A stretch of DNA of 64,000 nucleotides from Symbiodinium natans (Eukaryota > Sar > Dinophyceae > Suessiales > Symbiodiniaceae), in assembly GCA_905221605.1 (NCBI GenBank), contig CAJNDS010002552.1, forward strand, positions 287,001 through 351,000, in the 5' to 3' direction. This document shows, one piece after another, positions 11,249-20,475 of this stretch. How positions within the stretch are numbered: position 1 is the stretch's first letter; each line of letters begins with the position of its first letter. Both the position numbers and the translations under genes were made by a program. The notes under the pieces are model-generated. The model saw only the letters and a program-made list of their open reading frames with translations. It ran no database searches and was not told the origin of the DNA.

Positions 11249-11772
11249 GCTTGCTGCGCCCTGGCTTGAGATGCAAGGGGTAAACTCGTCTGGAGCCTGG
11301 CAATGGCTGGTGTATGCGTTGGTGGCTTTCATGTGGCTTGAATGGCACGGAGTTCACTGAATGGCACGGAGTTCACCTCAAAGACCTTAGCATGTCCAAC
11401 CTTTCCCTGACCCTAGGTCAGTCAGCTCATCCGTTCCTCAAGCTCTGCGACGCTGGGTCATGGTACCGGGGCAAGAAGCAGTCAGTACTTCCTGGCTTTT
11501 GGGCAGTGGTCGACAGGTTTGCACCAGCAAGAGCCCATTGGCTGCACTCTGCCTGGAAGAACAACAAAAACCGCAAGCAGGTCTTGGTTGATCTCCTCTT
11601 ACCGGAGTGTCAAAATTACCACTCACATTTGCTCCGTCATCAAATAATGAATGGCTCACTCAAGCTGCAGGCCCAGTGGGGAAGAGGAGACCTCTCCTAC
11701 TGTTGCACTCGAGTGCGTGTTCTGAGTGGTTTTCACCCCGGAGTTTGTAGCCTAAGCTCCGACCAGTTCTGA
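11235..11772 (+). pseudogene. Unknown coding block, downstream half, frameshifted by a 19-bp duplication
   Basis: From 11235 a frame reads VELAAPWLEMQG, then a probable membrane segment (WQWLVYALVAFMWLEWHGVH), and stops at TGA 11358-11360. The 19 bases at 11339-11357 are repeated exactly at 11358-11376. With one copy counted, the frame would run without a break into LKDLSMSNLSLTLGQSAHPF and on to TGA at 11770, about 155 further codons. The duplication therefore looks like a recent +1 frameshift, or an assembly error. The downstream part alone is open from ATG 11314. Confidence 0.6.
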
Positions 11773-11788
11773 GTTGTAGCTTGACTGA

Positions 11789-11947
11789 CTGCACTATAGG
11801 GATGAGGTGCCCTCTCCCAGTAGCTCGGCCTGTAGTGTAGTGTACAGTAACACAGGTAGCAGACTAGTCAAACGACTTGAGACTCCCTGGGAGCGTAGTT
11901 TTCTGACCAAGCCTGCTACGGGCTGCTCTCACGAGCTCGAGCGCTGA
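11789..11947 (+). pseudogene. Diverged second copy of the 10.78-10.90 kb coding segment
   Basis: An open frame of 52 codons to TGA contains RDEVPSPSSSACS and LETPWERSFLTK. The upstream block at 10.78-10.90 kb has RDEVTSPKSVKSE and LTPWDRRVFMK at the same spacing. A tandem, diverged duplicate of one segment is the simplest reading. Confidence 0.6.
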
Positions 11948-12333
11948 ATTAGGGGCACTAGATGGTCAGTTCTCATAAAAAGTGTCCCTTTTTCGCTACC
12001 CTAAATATGAGGGGCCGCGCGCCATATAATACTGGTAGCAAAGAGCTGCGCGGTTTAGGGTGTAGGGTTTAGGGTTTAGGGTTTCGTGTTTAGGGTTCAG
12101 GGTTTAGGGTTTAGGGTTTCGGGGTAACCCGAAAAAAGGGTTCCAAAGCTCCGACGGCATATGAGCTTCGGGCCGAGGGTTTAGGGTTTAGGGCTTAGGG
12201 TTTTTTGATACCTTGTCACGTGCTTGCAGGGAGTCGGGTATCGGGGGCTTAAGATGCCAGGCCCTAACCCAAATATGAACAGTCTTCAACACGACAGCCT
12301 AAATCCTGCACCCTCAAGCATGAGAATTTCCAA

Positions 12334-12457
12334 CCCTAAACCCTAAACCCTAAACCCTAAACCCTAAACCCTAAACCCTAAACCCTAAACCCTAAACCCT
12401 AAACCCTAAACCCTAAACCCTAAACCCTAAACCCTAAACCCTAAACCCTAAACCCTA
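12334..12457. repeat. Perfect CCCTAAA array flanked by AATTTCC
   Basis: About 17 CCCTAAA units. AATTTCC precedes (12325-12331) and AATTTCC follows (12460-12466) the array, a possible 7-bp duplication of the insertion site. The following island is a tentative exon. Confidence 0.95.
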
Positions 12458-12559
12458 CCCAATTTCCTGCGCCTCTGCTGGCCAGGGATCTCGCCCGGAG
12501 GGCTTGGCTGCGCGGACCCGCGTCTCCAGGGTTCAGGCAGCAGTTCCTGGGAGCAAGCG
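12458..12559 (+). CDS. Tentative exon between two telomere arrays
   Basis: An island of about 100 bp with two open frames, QFPAPLLARDLARRAWLRGP and GSRPEGLAARTRVSRVQAAV. It ends at GCG|GTTTAGGG, where the donor would be supplied by the telomere repeat. The frame is not resolved. Confidence 0.38.
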
Positions 12560-12899
12560 GTTTAGGGTTTAGGGTTTAGGGTTTAGGGTTTTAGGGTTTA
12601 GGGTTTAGGGTTTAGGGGCCTTTTGACCTTGTTTGAGAAGTATCATTCCCATAGGGTGATTTTTCAAACTTATGCTCCCTGTTTTGGGGTTCTCTACAGG
12701 GGCCTCATTATGGAAATGACCCCTTTGGGCCGTAATGCAGAGAGTCCACCATATTATAGTCTGAAAATGCAGCCGCTAAGAAACGGGGATGGGCATTGCC
12801 TTAAACCCTAAACCTTAAGCTAAGCACTAAACCCTAAACCCTGCAGAACACATCCAGAACCCAAACTCTTTTTCTGGAAAAGAGGATCCCTTGTTGCAG

Positions 12900-12962
12900 G
12901 TGGCATCCCCTGGCGTCCAAGCACGCGATCGCGTCCGTCGACTGGGGCCTACTCGGTCTGGG
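12900..12962 (+). CDS. Tentative internal exon, unknown protein
   Basis: CTTGTTGCAG|G acceptor, then 21 open codons (WHPLASKHAIASVDWGLLGL), ending before GGGTTTGCGG. Good acceptor and globular composition. Family unknown. Confidence 0.45.
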
Positions 12963-13052
12963 GGTTTGCGGGCTTAGGGTTTAGAGTTTAGGGTTTTAGG
13001 TTTTAGGGTTTCAAAATTTCACCCAACTGGCCAACGAGCTACAGTATCATTT

Positions 13053-13205
13053 TTGGTGGGGTTGTGTGCTATGTCCCGTCCTTCTGGGGCTGAAACCTAC
13101 AAGCTCATAGGGTTCAGGGTGCTAGGCACCGGTGATTTAGCCTTCAAGGAGTTTCGACAGGCACAGGATGGCCACGACTTTCCCCATGGTTTCCAAAGTT
13201 TTTGG
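13053..13205 (+). CDS. Tentative exon, unknown protein
   Basis: Open reading SRPSGAETYKLIGFRVLGTG followed by DLAFKEFRQAQDGHDFPHGF. Its middle crosses a short GGGTTCAGG repeat-like piece, so this may be two exons. No family is recognised. Confidence 0.42.
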
Positions 13206-13304
13206 GCTTTGGGGCTCCAGGGCTCAGGGTTTCGGGTTTACGGTTCCTAAACCCTAAACCCTAAACCCTAAACCCTAAACCCTAAAGTTTCGGGTTTTAG
13301 GGAA

Positions 13305-13367
13305 GGTGAAGCCCCTCTAGTTGCCCTCGTCGCCCCGAAGTACGCCAAGACCCTTCAGCAGCAATGA
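13305..13367 (+). CDS. Tentative terminal exon, unknown protein
   Basis: Twenty codons to TGA at 13365: GEAPLVALVAPKYAKTLQQQ. They follow directly after a TTTAGGGAAG|G edge. Short but strongly non-random in composition. Confidence 0.38.
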   Translation, partial: GEAPLVALVAPKYAKTLQQQ

Positions 13368-14430
13368 AACCTTGCACCCCGAAAACCCCTCATCAACACT
13401 GGAAGCCCTGGATCCTTGAACCTTAAGCTCTCAGACTTGCAGGGTTTAGGGTTTAGGGTTTAGGGTTTAGGTTTTAGGGGTTTCTCACCCATTTCCCGAG
13501 GCTCTGCTGCGGCGCCGGTCGCAGTGGCCATTGCGAGGGAGGCACTTCTAGGGTTTGGGGTTTAGGGTTTAGGGTTTAGGGTTTAGGGCTGAGGGTTTTA
13601 GAGGTTTTAGGGTTTAGAGGGCCGAGGGTTTGGACGGTGTAGGGTTGAGGATTTTGGAGGTTTGGGGTGGGGGGGGGGGTTTACGAATTGATGGGATCCG
13701 GGAGGTAGGAGGGCAAGGTCTTAAAAAAGGGTTTAGGACTCGGGTGTAGACCCCAAGTGCGGCACTTGACCCTAAACCCTTAGGCCCGCACACCCTGAAA
13801 ATCTTAAGCCCTCAAACCCTTAAACCCTTAAACTGTCAACTCTAAATCCACACCCTTAACCCCCAAGCCCCTAAACCCCTAAACCCTACCAACGGCAAGT
13901 CGCCGTCAGAGGGTTATATATATCGGGGTTAGGGTTAGGGTTTAGGGTTACATGCCCTACTAGGCTTGCAGAATACATGATGTGGGTCCTTCCCAAAATG
14001 GGAGGGGGAGGGTGGCCCTGATGTGCTGTACCCCCATCCTCATTATGGGAACCCCCCAAACAGGGGGACGCCTATCCCTAAACCCTAAACCCTAAACCCT
14101 AAACCCTAAACCCTCAACCCTAAACCCTAAACCCTAAACCCCATGCAGCCCCCCTACCATGGTAACTTAGTTTGGGTTCCTCCGCAAGAAGCCTGTCCGC
14201 TTCACCAACGGTCGACATCATCCTTCACAACCCCAAACTCTACCTTAAACCCGAAACCCTACGCCTTACACCCTAAGCCCTATGAACTCTCAACCCCCTG
14301 AGCCATTCTGCTGAGTAGGTAAGGGACATTCAGGGAGTCAATAATACAACCTGGGGTTTAGGGTTTAGGGTAAAAAAACTTTAGGGTTGAGGGTCCTAGG
14401 CTCACAAACCCACAAACCCCAACACCCCAA

Positions 14431-14541
14431 ATGCCAAAGCCAAAGCCGCAGGTGTGGCGAACGTTTTATGGTGGCCTCTGGGCCTACGCCACTATCCCGG
14501 CCAATGGCTCAGGTCAGGGGAAGGACGCAGGGAGTTCTTGA
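14431..14541 (+). CDS. Tentative exon, unknown protein
   Basis: From ATG 14431 the frame reads MPKPKPQVWRTFYGGLWAYA then TIPANGSGQGKDAGSS to TGA 14539. The last part belongs to the ~70 bp tandem repeat that follows, so the exon probably ends near 14517. Confidence 0.42.
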   Translation: MPKPKPQVWRTFYGGLWAYATIPANGSGQGKDAGSS

Positions 14542-14725
14542 GGGTCTGGGTTTTAGGGTTTAGGGTTTAGGGATGAGCGCTCGGTGGAAGGACGCAGGGA
14601 GTTCTTGAGGGTCTGGGTTTTAGGGTTTAGGGTTTAGCTCGGTGGAAGGACGCAGGGAGTTCCTGAGGGTCTGGGTTTTAGGGTTTAAATTTAGGGTTTA
14701 GGGATGAGCGTTCGGTGGAAGGGTT
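14517..14725. repeat. Three-copy ~65 bp tandem repeat
   Basis: GGAAGGACGCAGGGAGTTC, TTGAGGGTCTGGG and telomere units repeat at 14518, 14586 and 14644. Copies differ by the number of TTTAGGG units and small changes. A fourth partial copy (CGGTGGAAGGG) ends near 14725. Confidence 0.9.
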
Positions 14726-14739
14726 TCGTCTGTTTACAG

Positions 14740-14857
14740 TAGGGATGTTGATTGGCTGCAGGGTTTTAGGGCTTGGTGGTTTTCGGACGGAGGCACTGAA
14801 GCTGTGAGATTCGTAGCCCCAAAGTCTTGGTACAAGCTGCTTAAAGCGCACAACTAA
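14740..14857 (+). CDS. Tentative terminal exon, unknown protein
   Basis: After a TTTACAG acceptor the frame reads DVDWLQGFRAWWFSDGGTEA then VRFVAPKSWYKLLKAHN to TAA. It is rich in aromatic residues and reads as a C-terminal exon. The antisense frame is also open but less natural. Confidence 0.48.
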
Positions 14858-14880
14858 AATCCAAAACCAAGAATAACCCC

Positions 14881-15079
14881 TGCGTGGAAATTTCAAATAC
14901 CCCTGCGTGGAAATTTCAAATATAGCGATGATTGTTAGTTCTTGACGCTAAACCTGCTCTTAGCGCATCCAGACTTAACCCTACAGCCTAAATCGCATCA
15001 GTTTCGGGTTTTAGGCTTTAATTAGCGCATCCAGACTTAACCCTACAGCCTAAATCGCATCAGTTTCGGGTTTTAGGCT
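14881..15079. repeat. Two adjacent short direct repeats
   Basis: CCCCTGCGTGGAAATTTCAA is repeated at 14876 and 14901, and a ~59 bp unit starting TTAGCGCATCCAGACTTAAC is repeated at 14959 and 15023. Local tandem duplications. Confidence 0.9.
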
Positions 15080-15179
15080 TCATTGGGTCTAGGGCTGACA
15101 GACAGGGATAAAGGTCATAGGATTTGGATTTAAATAGTTTAGGACATATGAGCTTTAGGGTCGAGAGTTTAGGGTTTGG

Positions 15180-15300
15180 TCTGCTTGCCGCTTTCCCAAG
15201 CGCTTCCAGACACAACAAGAGTCGCCTGAAAAGAGCGATCAGCTCGGGTTTGGCGTTCACCTGGGCTCTTGTCGGATTCTTGGGTGACCTGCAGCAAAGG
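15180..15300 (+). CDS. Tentative exon upstream of the 15.4 kb exon
   Basis: All three plus frames are partly open. The best are AAFPSASRHNKSRLKRAISS and, after GCTTTCCCAAG, a frame RFQTQQESPEKSDQLGFG ending at TTGG|GTGACC. It lies in line with the exon at 15404 and may belong to the same gene. The frame is not resolved. Confidence 0.35.
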
Positions 15301-15403
15301 GGTCGTGTTCTTGAGGCAGGGGTCTGGGTTTGAGGGTTTCCGGAGCTATATAGGTCTTGGATAAATGGTTTAGTGTGTGTTTTTTCTTGGTACTTGTTGG
15401 CAG

Positions 15404-15671
15404 CAGTGACATCATTCCGGTTAAACTGTATGCTCCTACGGCCGAGGTCGTTGCTGCCATTGTGGGCTATGGCACCAATTGGGTCGGAGTCAAGATGTCG
15501 AGCCGGCATGGTTTTAAGACTGGTGCTTAAGGGAGAGTGGAAGAGTGAATATAGGGACTCTTATAAAGGGATTATATAGGGACTACTATAGGGTTTCACT
15601 CTTCCACTCTCCCTTAAGCACTAGTAAGTTTTAAGACTTACGGAGCTAAGGGCCTAGCGTTTAAGGTGTAG
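15404..15671 (+). CDS. Exon pair split by a 102 bp introner-like element
   Basis: TTGTTGGCAG|C opens a frame reading DIIPVKLYAPTAEVVAAIVG then YGTNWVGVKMSSRHGFKT, up to 15522. An inverted-repeat element follows whose ends are GTGCTTAAGGG and CCCTTAAGCACTAG. Removing 15523-15624 (GT-AG) keeps the frame and gives VSFKTYGAKGLAFKV, with TAG at 15669 or a donor at 15666. The residues FKT occur twice because GTTTTAAGACT (15511-15521) is duplicated at 15628-15638. The island has no telomere repeats. The protein family is not recognised. Confidence 0.6.
15523..15624. mobile_element. Family H inverted-repeat introner with 11-bp target duplication
   Basis: Terminal inverted repeats of about 28 bp (GTGCTTAAGGGAGAGTGG and its complement, then AAGAGTGAA) surround a GA/CT-rich core. 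Direct 11-bp copies of GTTTTAAGACT flank it. The element starts with GT and ends with AG at exactly its own ends, which makes it a ready intron. TSD, TIRs and small size fit a non-autonomous DNA transposon of introner type. Confidence 0.85.
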
Positions 15672-15786
15672 CTGAAGCTTGTCCTCGAACTCCTAGGTTG
15701 CACGCTTGGGTTTGGGTACGCTTTGTAAGCATCCTTCAAGGGAATATAAGGGCCATATCAGGTTTTGTTTTAAGGGTACTTCCTTA

Positions 15787-15905
15787 CTTGGAGGTTCAGG
15801 GTACTTTTAACCCCAATTCTAAGTGCGCTTATACGCCCCCGACGTCCTCTAAATAGGTGATAAGTAGCCTTCAGACTCAAATTGGGGTTGTAAGTACCCC
15901 TAAAC
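15787..15905. mobile_element. Family D element, right end replaced by telomere repeats
   Basis: The left end CTTGGAGGTTCAGGGTAC and inner ACCCCAATT pair with AATTGGGGTTGTAAGTACCC on the right. The outermost right TIR is missing and CTAAACCCTAACCCTAAA stands in its place. Confidence 0.75.
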
Positions 15906-15978
15906 CCTAACCCTAAACTGAATATGCTCTACGCCAAGAACTAGATTAGGATCCCTCTTCTATTTTAAGGAATATTCC

Positions 15979-16160
15979 TCAATGAAGGGTGGGGCACGCT
16001 AGCAGCCTCAATGGTAAATTACCCTTGTCCGATGTTCTGAAAACTGCCGCGCTACCTCCGGCCCGTTTGCACCACTGGTAAGAGGGCGCACGCAGAAGTT
16101 GGTGGTACTTTCGCACTAGCCCACAACTCCGGCTCCTACTGCACCTGACTTCCCCAGTAA
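15979..16160. other. Non-repetitive island, coding strand unclear
   Basis: About 200 bp without telomere repeats. The minus strand is open for 66 codons (contains KYHQLLRAPSYQWCKRAGGS). The plus strand has HASSLNGKLPLSDVLKTAAL to TAA. Both look protein-like and no family is recognised. It is listed so the island is not taken as empty. Confidence 0.35.
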
Positions 16161-16303
16161 GCACAATTGAGCCCTGCACTTATATGTCTTTTAAACTTCT
16201 ACATCATCCGCCCCCAAGCCCGCTCTAAGCCTTTCTTGGAGGTCGCAGTACCCTTATTCCCTCCAAGCGTTATGATCCTGTATTATCCCTTCAACAGAAA
16301 ACT

Positions 16304-16413
16304 ACCATTTGCTAAAGAACCCCCCAAAAAAGATACCAATCACTGTACTGCCCAGGAAGAATAGTTTTTTTTTTTTTTTTTGGGGGGGGGGGGGGGTTCT
16401 TAAGCAAATGGTG
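16304..16413. mobile_element. Inverted repeat with expanded poly-T/poly-G arm
   Basis: CCATTTGCTAAAGAACCCCC on the left is matched by GGGTTCTTAAGCAAATGG on the right. The CCCCCCAAAAAA at the inner edge of the left arm corresponds to T17G15 (16365-16396) on the right, as if that arm had expanded. Similar TnGn blocks occur at 24.69, 47.16 and 53.18 kb. Confidence 0.7.
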
Positions 16414-16565
16414 GAAAACCGGGCACCTGTTTGACGACCCGCTCCCTGAGTCCCGATGGCACCTTTTTTCATTCCCAGGTTCCTCGGAAACCGAAGCCCT
16501 AAACCCCCCAAACTCGAAACCGCAAGCCCTAAAGCCCTAGACCCTTCACAAAGCTCTCCTAAACC

Positions 16566-16650
16566 CGAACGGCAGGATTTTCTATCCGATTGAGTTCTTG
16601 GGCGCGTCGGCCCTGGATTCGGCAGAGTGGCAGCTTCCTAACGGCGAAAC
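16566..16650 (+). CDS. Tentative exon, unknown protein
   Basis: Open frame GRIFYPIEFLGASALDSAEW then QLPNGE between degenerate telomere tracts. Globular composition, family unknown. Confidence 0.42.
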
Positions 16651-16785
16651 CTTAACTAAACCCTAAACCCTAAACCCCAAACCCCAAACCCTAAACCCTA
16701 AACCCTAAACCCTAAACCCTAAACCTAAGCCCTACCCTGAACCCTAATTCCTGAACCTCAAAACCTAAGCCCTAAGCCCTTCTAA

Positions 16786-16880
16786 CTCGGGAACCAAGTC
16801 AGACAGCCAGAAAGCGCAGGCCCCAAGCCCGCCCGTTGCCGTCCTCATTCCGTCCTATTGCGTGGGGCTTGAGGACTTTG
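16786..16880 (+). CDS. Tentative exon, unknown protein
   Basis: An open frame reads NSGTKSDSQKAQAPSPPVAV then LIPSYCVGLEDFG before it runs into T/G-rich repeat-like sequence. A polar, Pro-rich start then a hydrophobic strand. Family unknown. Confidence 0.4.
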
Positions 16881-17781
16881 GGCTTCAGGGTTGTTTAGCA
16901 AGGCTGCTTAGGGTTGGAGCTTCAGGGTCATGGTTTTTGGGCTTTGGGATTTAGACTTGCTCATGGTTTCAGTTTTTTAGGGTTGAGGGGATGAGGGATT
17001 GGGGTTTCTTAGGGTTTGGGGATGTTTGGGGGTTTGGGTTGTTTAGGGTTGTCTGGTAAAAGTTTATGCGCTTCCTTGTAATCCCGAAGCCCTAAGCCCC
17101 CCAAAATGGCGAGGTTAACATCAAGAGATGGCCAGAGACGCCGCTGGGTCTGCTGGGTCAGCCCGGCCTGTGTACATCCATCTCTTCAAGCCGTGCAGGG
17201 GTTTAGGTTTTCGAGGTGAGTTTGGGGTTTCAGGGTAGCGTTTAGGGTATCGGTTGAGGTTAATTATAGAATTGAGTTTCGGGGTTTCGGGTTTTTGGAT
17301 TGGAGTAGAGTTGTCAAAATGGGCTCTGGGGTCCCATTGTTTCCTTAGGAATTCTGGTTGTTTTTGTCAGTATTTCTAATGGGGTCGTGTTTTTTGGGCT
17401 TAGGGTTTCACTTGTTCAGGGTTTAGGGTTTATTGTGACAGCGTTTCAGGGCTTAAGTTTTGGGTTTTACGGTAACCCTAAACTCTAAACCCTAAGCTCG
17501 ATCTTTTGTTGAGGGTCAGCCTTTCCTCTTTTCGCGGCACAATGAGCTGCAAGGTTTGTGGTTTCGGGTTTAGGGTTTAGGGTGTGCTAAACGCCGACTT
17601 ATGCGCTTCAAGTTTGTTGTCCATGGGCTTGGCGAAGATAAGGCGGCCCTGGAGCCTTGCCAAGAAACTCAGCGAGTCTTGTCGGATTGGCGCAGCTCTT
17701 CAACCCTCAACCCCTGGGGCTTCAGGTTTAGGGAACCTAAATCCTAAACCTACAGGAAGAAAACTTAAACCCTAAACCCGA

Positions 17782-17882
17782 AGCTGCGGGCTTCCGCGGC
17801 TCATCTTCACACCTTTTCGAAGTCGGTGCTGCCCATTTTCCCCCTGGTTTCTGATAGGGCTCGTGCCCTTAGGGCTTTGTGA
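17782..17882 (+). CDS. Tentative terminal exon, unknown protein
   Basis: KLRASAAHLHTFSKSVLPIF then PLVSDRARALRAL to TGA. Helical composition and free of repeat units. The neighbouring island at 17.59-17.71 kb is open in two frames and could be an earlier exon. Confidence 0.4.
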
Positions 17883-18115
17883 GTCAGGGGACCCTAGACC
17901 CTAAAATCCCAAGCCGTAAAACCTAAACCCGAAACCTTCTAGTTCTCAGCGCCCTAAGCCCTAAACCCTACACCAGCCTACCTAGACCCCAGAGCCCCAA
18001 CCGCAAATAAGCCCCAAAACCTATGTGCTGGCCTAACCCTAAGGCCCCAAAAGCCAGATTGCCTAAAGCCCCCTATAAAGCCCCATCCTGAAGCTCCGAA
18101 ACCCCCAAAGCCAGC

Positions 18116-18177
18116 CACGCCGAACAAGCCAGGATGGCAGGGCATCGTGCCCTGCAAGACCAATAAGATGAGCAGGC
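18116..18177 (+). CDS. Tentative exon, unknown protein
   Basis: An island open for 20 codons (ATPNKPGWQGIVPCKTNKMS) between an AG-rich left edge and G-rich repeats. Short. Confidence 0.35.
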
Positions 18178-18563
18178 TTGGTTTGGGGTTTTTGGGGTTT
18201 GGGGTGCTGAGGTTTGTGGGGGGTTTGGAGTGCTTTGGGGGGTTTGGGGTTTGGGGTTTAGGGCTCGGGTTTTTAGGGTTTAGGGATTAGGGTTTAGGGT
18301 TTAGGGTTTACGGTTTAGGGCCTGTTTAGGGTTTAGGGTTTAGGGCCTGTTTAGGGTTCAGGGTTTAGGGTTTAGGGTTTAGGGTTTGGGGCTCTGGCTT
18401 TTGGGATTCCGGGCTCCGGGCTTGGACGAGTTCGGTCAGGCTTTAAGCAGAGAGGGTTCAGGGATAGGCTAAGCAAGGGCCTTTTGGGTTCATCGCTTAG
18501 CAGCTGGGCCGGGCAAGATCTCGTTTTCGCTGCACAGGGTCTATGATTTATGGTAAATAGCTG

Positions 18564-18645
18564 TTGAAGGATGAATGGTTCAGGGGTGCAGTGTTCGGTG
18601 CGAGAATTGGTCCCGCTATAGCGACTCTGCAAGCGACTAGGACTA
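18564..18645 (+). CDS. Tentative exon before an AT-rich intron
   Basis: Reads KDEWFRGAVFGARIGPAIAT then LQATR, then enters a ~110 bp AT-rich stretch of quite different base composition that looks like an ordinary intron. Family unknown. Confidence 0.43.
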
Positions 18646-19164
18646 CATATTTTTACACGACCATGTCTATACCTGCATATTGTTGTATATTGTTATACAA
18701 GATCTTTTTTGATTTTACATTTTTTTATCTTCGAGAACTACGCATGCTGATCTTGCTATCTTCTTGCTTGCCCCCTACGATTCGTGTCAAGAGGGGACCC
18801 TGCCACCTGATTTCCTGCAAAATGACTCTAGGGTATAGGGTCGAGGGTTTACGTGGGCTTGCAATTTAGGTCTTAAGGTTTCGCGACCCTAAAGTTAGGA
18901 CCCTAAGCCCGATTTAGGGCGTGGCTTTGGCTCACAAGCCGGCGGTGGAGGGCTCAGGGTTTAGGGTTTAAGGTTTTAAGGTTTGGGGTTTAGGGGCCCT
19001 GAGCTGTCAACCCTAAACCCTAATACTAGGGCTTTCGGATTTGGCATCTGAGAAAGCGGCTTAGGATGGTTGCTTGCGTTCATAGGGCCAAGCGCTTCTG
19101 TAGGAGTTTTTGTGCAGCAGGAGTTAAGGGTTTAGGGTAAGACTCGCTCGGGTTTGGGTCTGGG

Positions 19165-19372
19165 GTAATACAGTTCTGTAGGGCCGGCGGGGCCTTAGCG
19201 CTTCAAGTTTTAGAACCATTCGCCGCGAAGCCCCTGAACCCCTTGGTTACCCCCCGCCCCTTACATATTGTTCTGCTAGTATGCACTACCCGTCACATAA
19301 CCGTTCTAGAATATTCTCAGTACATAGGCCCCTACGCCGTGAACCCCCCTTTCAAACCAAAAAATAGCTGAA
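19165..19372 (+). CDS. Tentative coding island, no start codon
   Basis: A frame open for about 68 codons to TAG, starting VIQFCRAGGALALQVLEPFA. The second half is AT-richer and may be intron. Family unknown. Confidence 0.35.
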
Positions 19373-19424
19373 AACCTGAACCAGGTATAGCTGAGTGTTA
19401 CTCATTAATATGACCATCAGCAAG

Positions 19425-19580
19425 TCATCGAAGACTTGACCGAATATGTCATCGAATATGTAGCAGAAACGCTACCAACAAGATCCCAGATTTGTCTCCC
19501 AACGACAATTTCATCGAATAGGTCACCCAAGATGTCACCGAATAGGTCACCGAATGTGACGCCGATACGTCACTGACGAT
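19425..19580. repeat. Degenerate ~15 bp minisatellite (GTCACCGAATAG-like)
   Basis: GTCATCGAATATG, GTCACCGAATAGG and related units repeat about nine times with spacing near 15 bp. There is no telomere sequence in it. The 600 bp around it (19.24-19.85 kb) are unusually free of heptamers. Confidence 0.75.
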
Positions 19581-19708
19581 TAGCCCCAGTTACCTATCAT
19601 TGTTTTTCCTTTTCCCTGAACCCCTTGTAAACAATGCCCGTGGGACACGAAGACATTACCTCAAGCGGCAGCGGTGTAGCCTAGCCTCCTAAATTTCTTC
19701 TTTCAGCT

Positions 19709-19814
19709 TTCGTGACAGCCCTTTCAGTCTCTGTAATCAGAGCGGCGGCTGCAATTTTTCTCACAGGTTGAGCAACGCTCAGCCCGATTCGGAGCTGCGT
19801 ATCAGTGAGTGAGT
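19709..19814 (+). CDS. Tentative terminal exon, frame ambiguous
   Basis: CTTCTTTCAG is a good acceptor. Two frames follow: a hydrophobic one (AFVTALSVSVIRAAAAIFLTG, stop) and a polar one (FRDSPFSLCNQSGGCNFSHR on to ELRISE, stop). Only one can be right. Confidence 0.38.
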
Positions 19815-19879
19815 GAGACATAGGCCTTACACGAGAGAGTAGAACAAGCCCCCCCTAAACCCGAAGTCCTCAACCCTAA

Positions 19880-19961
19880 CCCTTCTTCTTCATGCGCATG
19901 AGCCCCCGCATGCTTGGGCCTGGAGCCACGAACGAAGTGAAGACCTCATCTGATGTCAGGG
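19880..19961 (+). CDS. Tentative exon, unknown protein
   Basis: Reads FFFMRMSPRMLGPGATNEVK then TSSDVR, ending CAG|GGTTTAGG at a telomere tract. Family unknown. Confidence 0.4.
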
Positions 19962-20043
19962 TTTAGGGCCGTGGTTTCTTTTTTGGGCCTCAGAAGCCTC
20001 AAGGGTTCATGGGTCCATGTTCTGCTTCAGAGTAGCGCCCATC

Positions 20044-20167
20044 CCTGCTTGTCATCTGGGTAGTCTCCTAAACTAGGAGGTCCCTTTTTGGGATCCCACT
20101 TTAAAGGGCCTGTTAATGGGTACCCACAAAGCGACCCTAACTAGAGAACTACCCATCTGAAAGCAGG
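20044..20167. mobile_element. Family E inverted-repeat element
   Basis: Ends CCTGCTTGTCATCTGGGTAG and ACTACCCATCTGAAAGCAGG are imperfect inverted repeats. The inner part GGGATCCCACTTTAAAGGGC is near-palindromic. It is 124 bp, non-coding, immediately before a tentative exon. Confidence 0.8.
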
Positions 20168-20172
20168 CGGTT

Positions 20173-20250
20173 AGTTGACATCATCACTGAGAAGCTGCTG
20201 AGTTTGAAGGAGGCAGTTTTTCAGACACCATTTTTCCTCTCATTGGGTTA
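20173..20250 (+). CDS. Tentative exon after a family E element
   Basis: GCGGTTAG opens VDIITEKLLSLKEAVFQTPF then FLSLG. A helical start fits an internal exon whose upstream intron is the family E element. Family unknown. Confidence 0.43.
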
Positions 20251-20366
20251 GTTGTGGTTGTTAGCTCCAACAGATACCCCCCACCCCCACCCCCGTTCGA
20301 AAAGGAGCCCTGAACCCTAAACCCTAAACCCTAAACCCTAAACCCTAAACCCTAAACCCTAAACCC

Positions 20367-20475
20367 CCAGGGCTGCCCCCTGTAGTACCGGGCCCAGGAT
20401 TGTTAACTTCCGATATCCAGAGGGTGATCTTCAAGGGATCCAAACTTGCACCCCCCCTAGATTCAGCCCCTTGTT
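20367..20475 (+). CDS. Tentative exon, unknown protein
   Basis: After a CCCTAAA tract the frame reads GLPPVVPGPGLLTSDIQRVI then FKGSKLAPPLDSAPC before telomere variants. Family unknown. Confidence 0.4.

Noticed and set aside
15060-15509. A 149-codon minus-strand frame
   Set aside because: The plus frame at 15404-15522 has better composition, a good acceptor, and its frame is restored when the inverted-repeat element is spliced out. The minus frame crosses telomere-like units.
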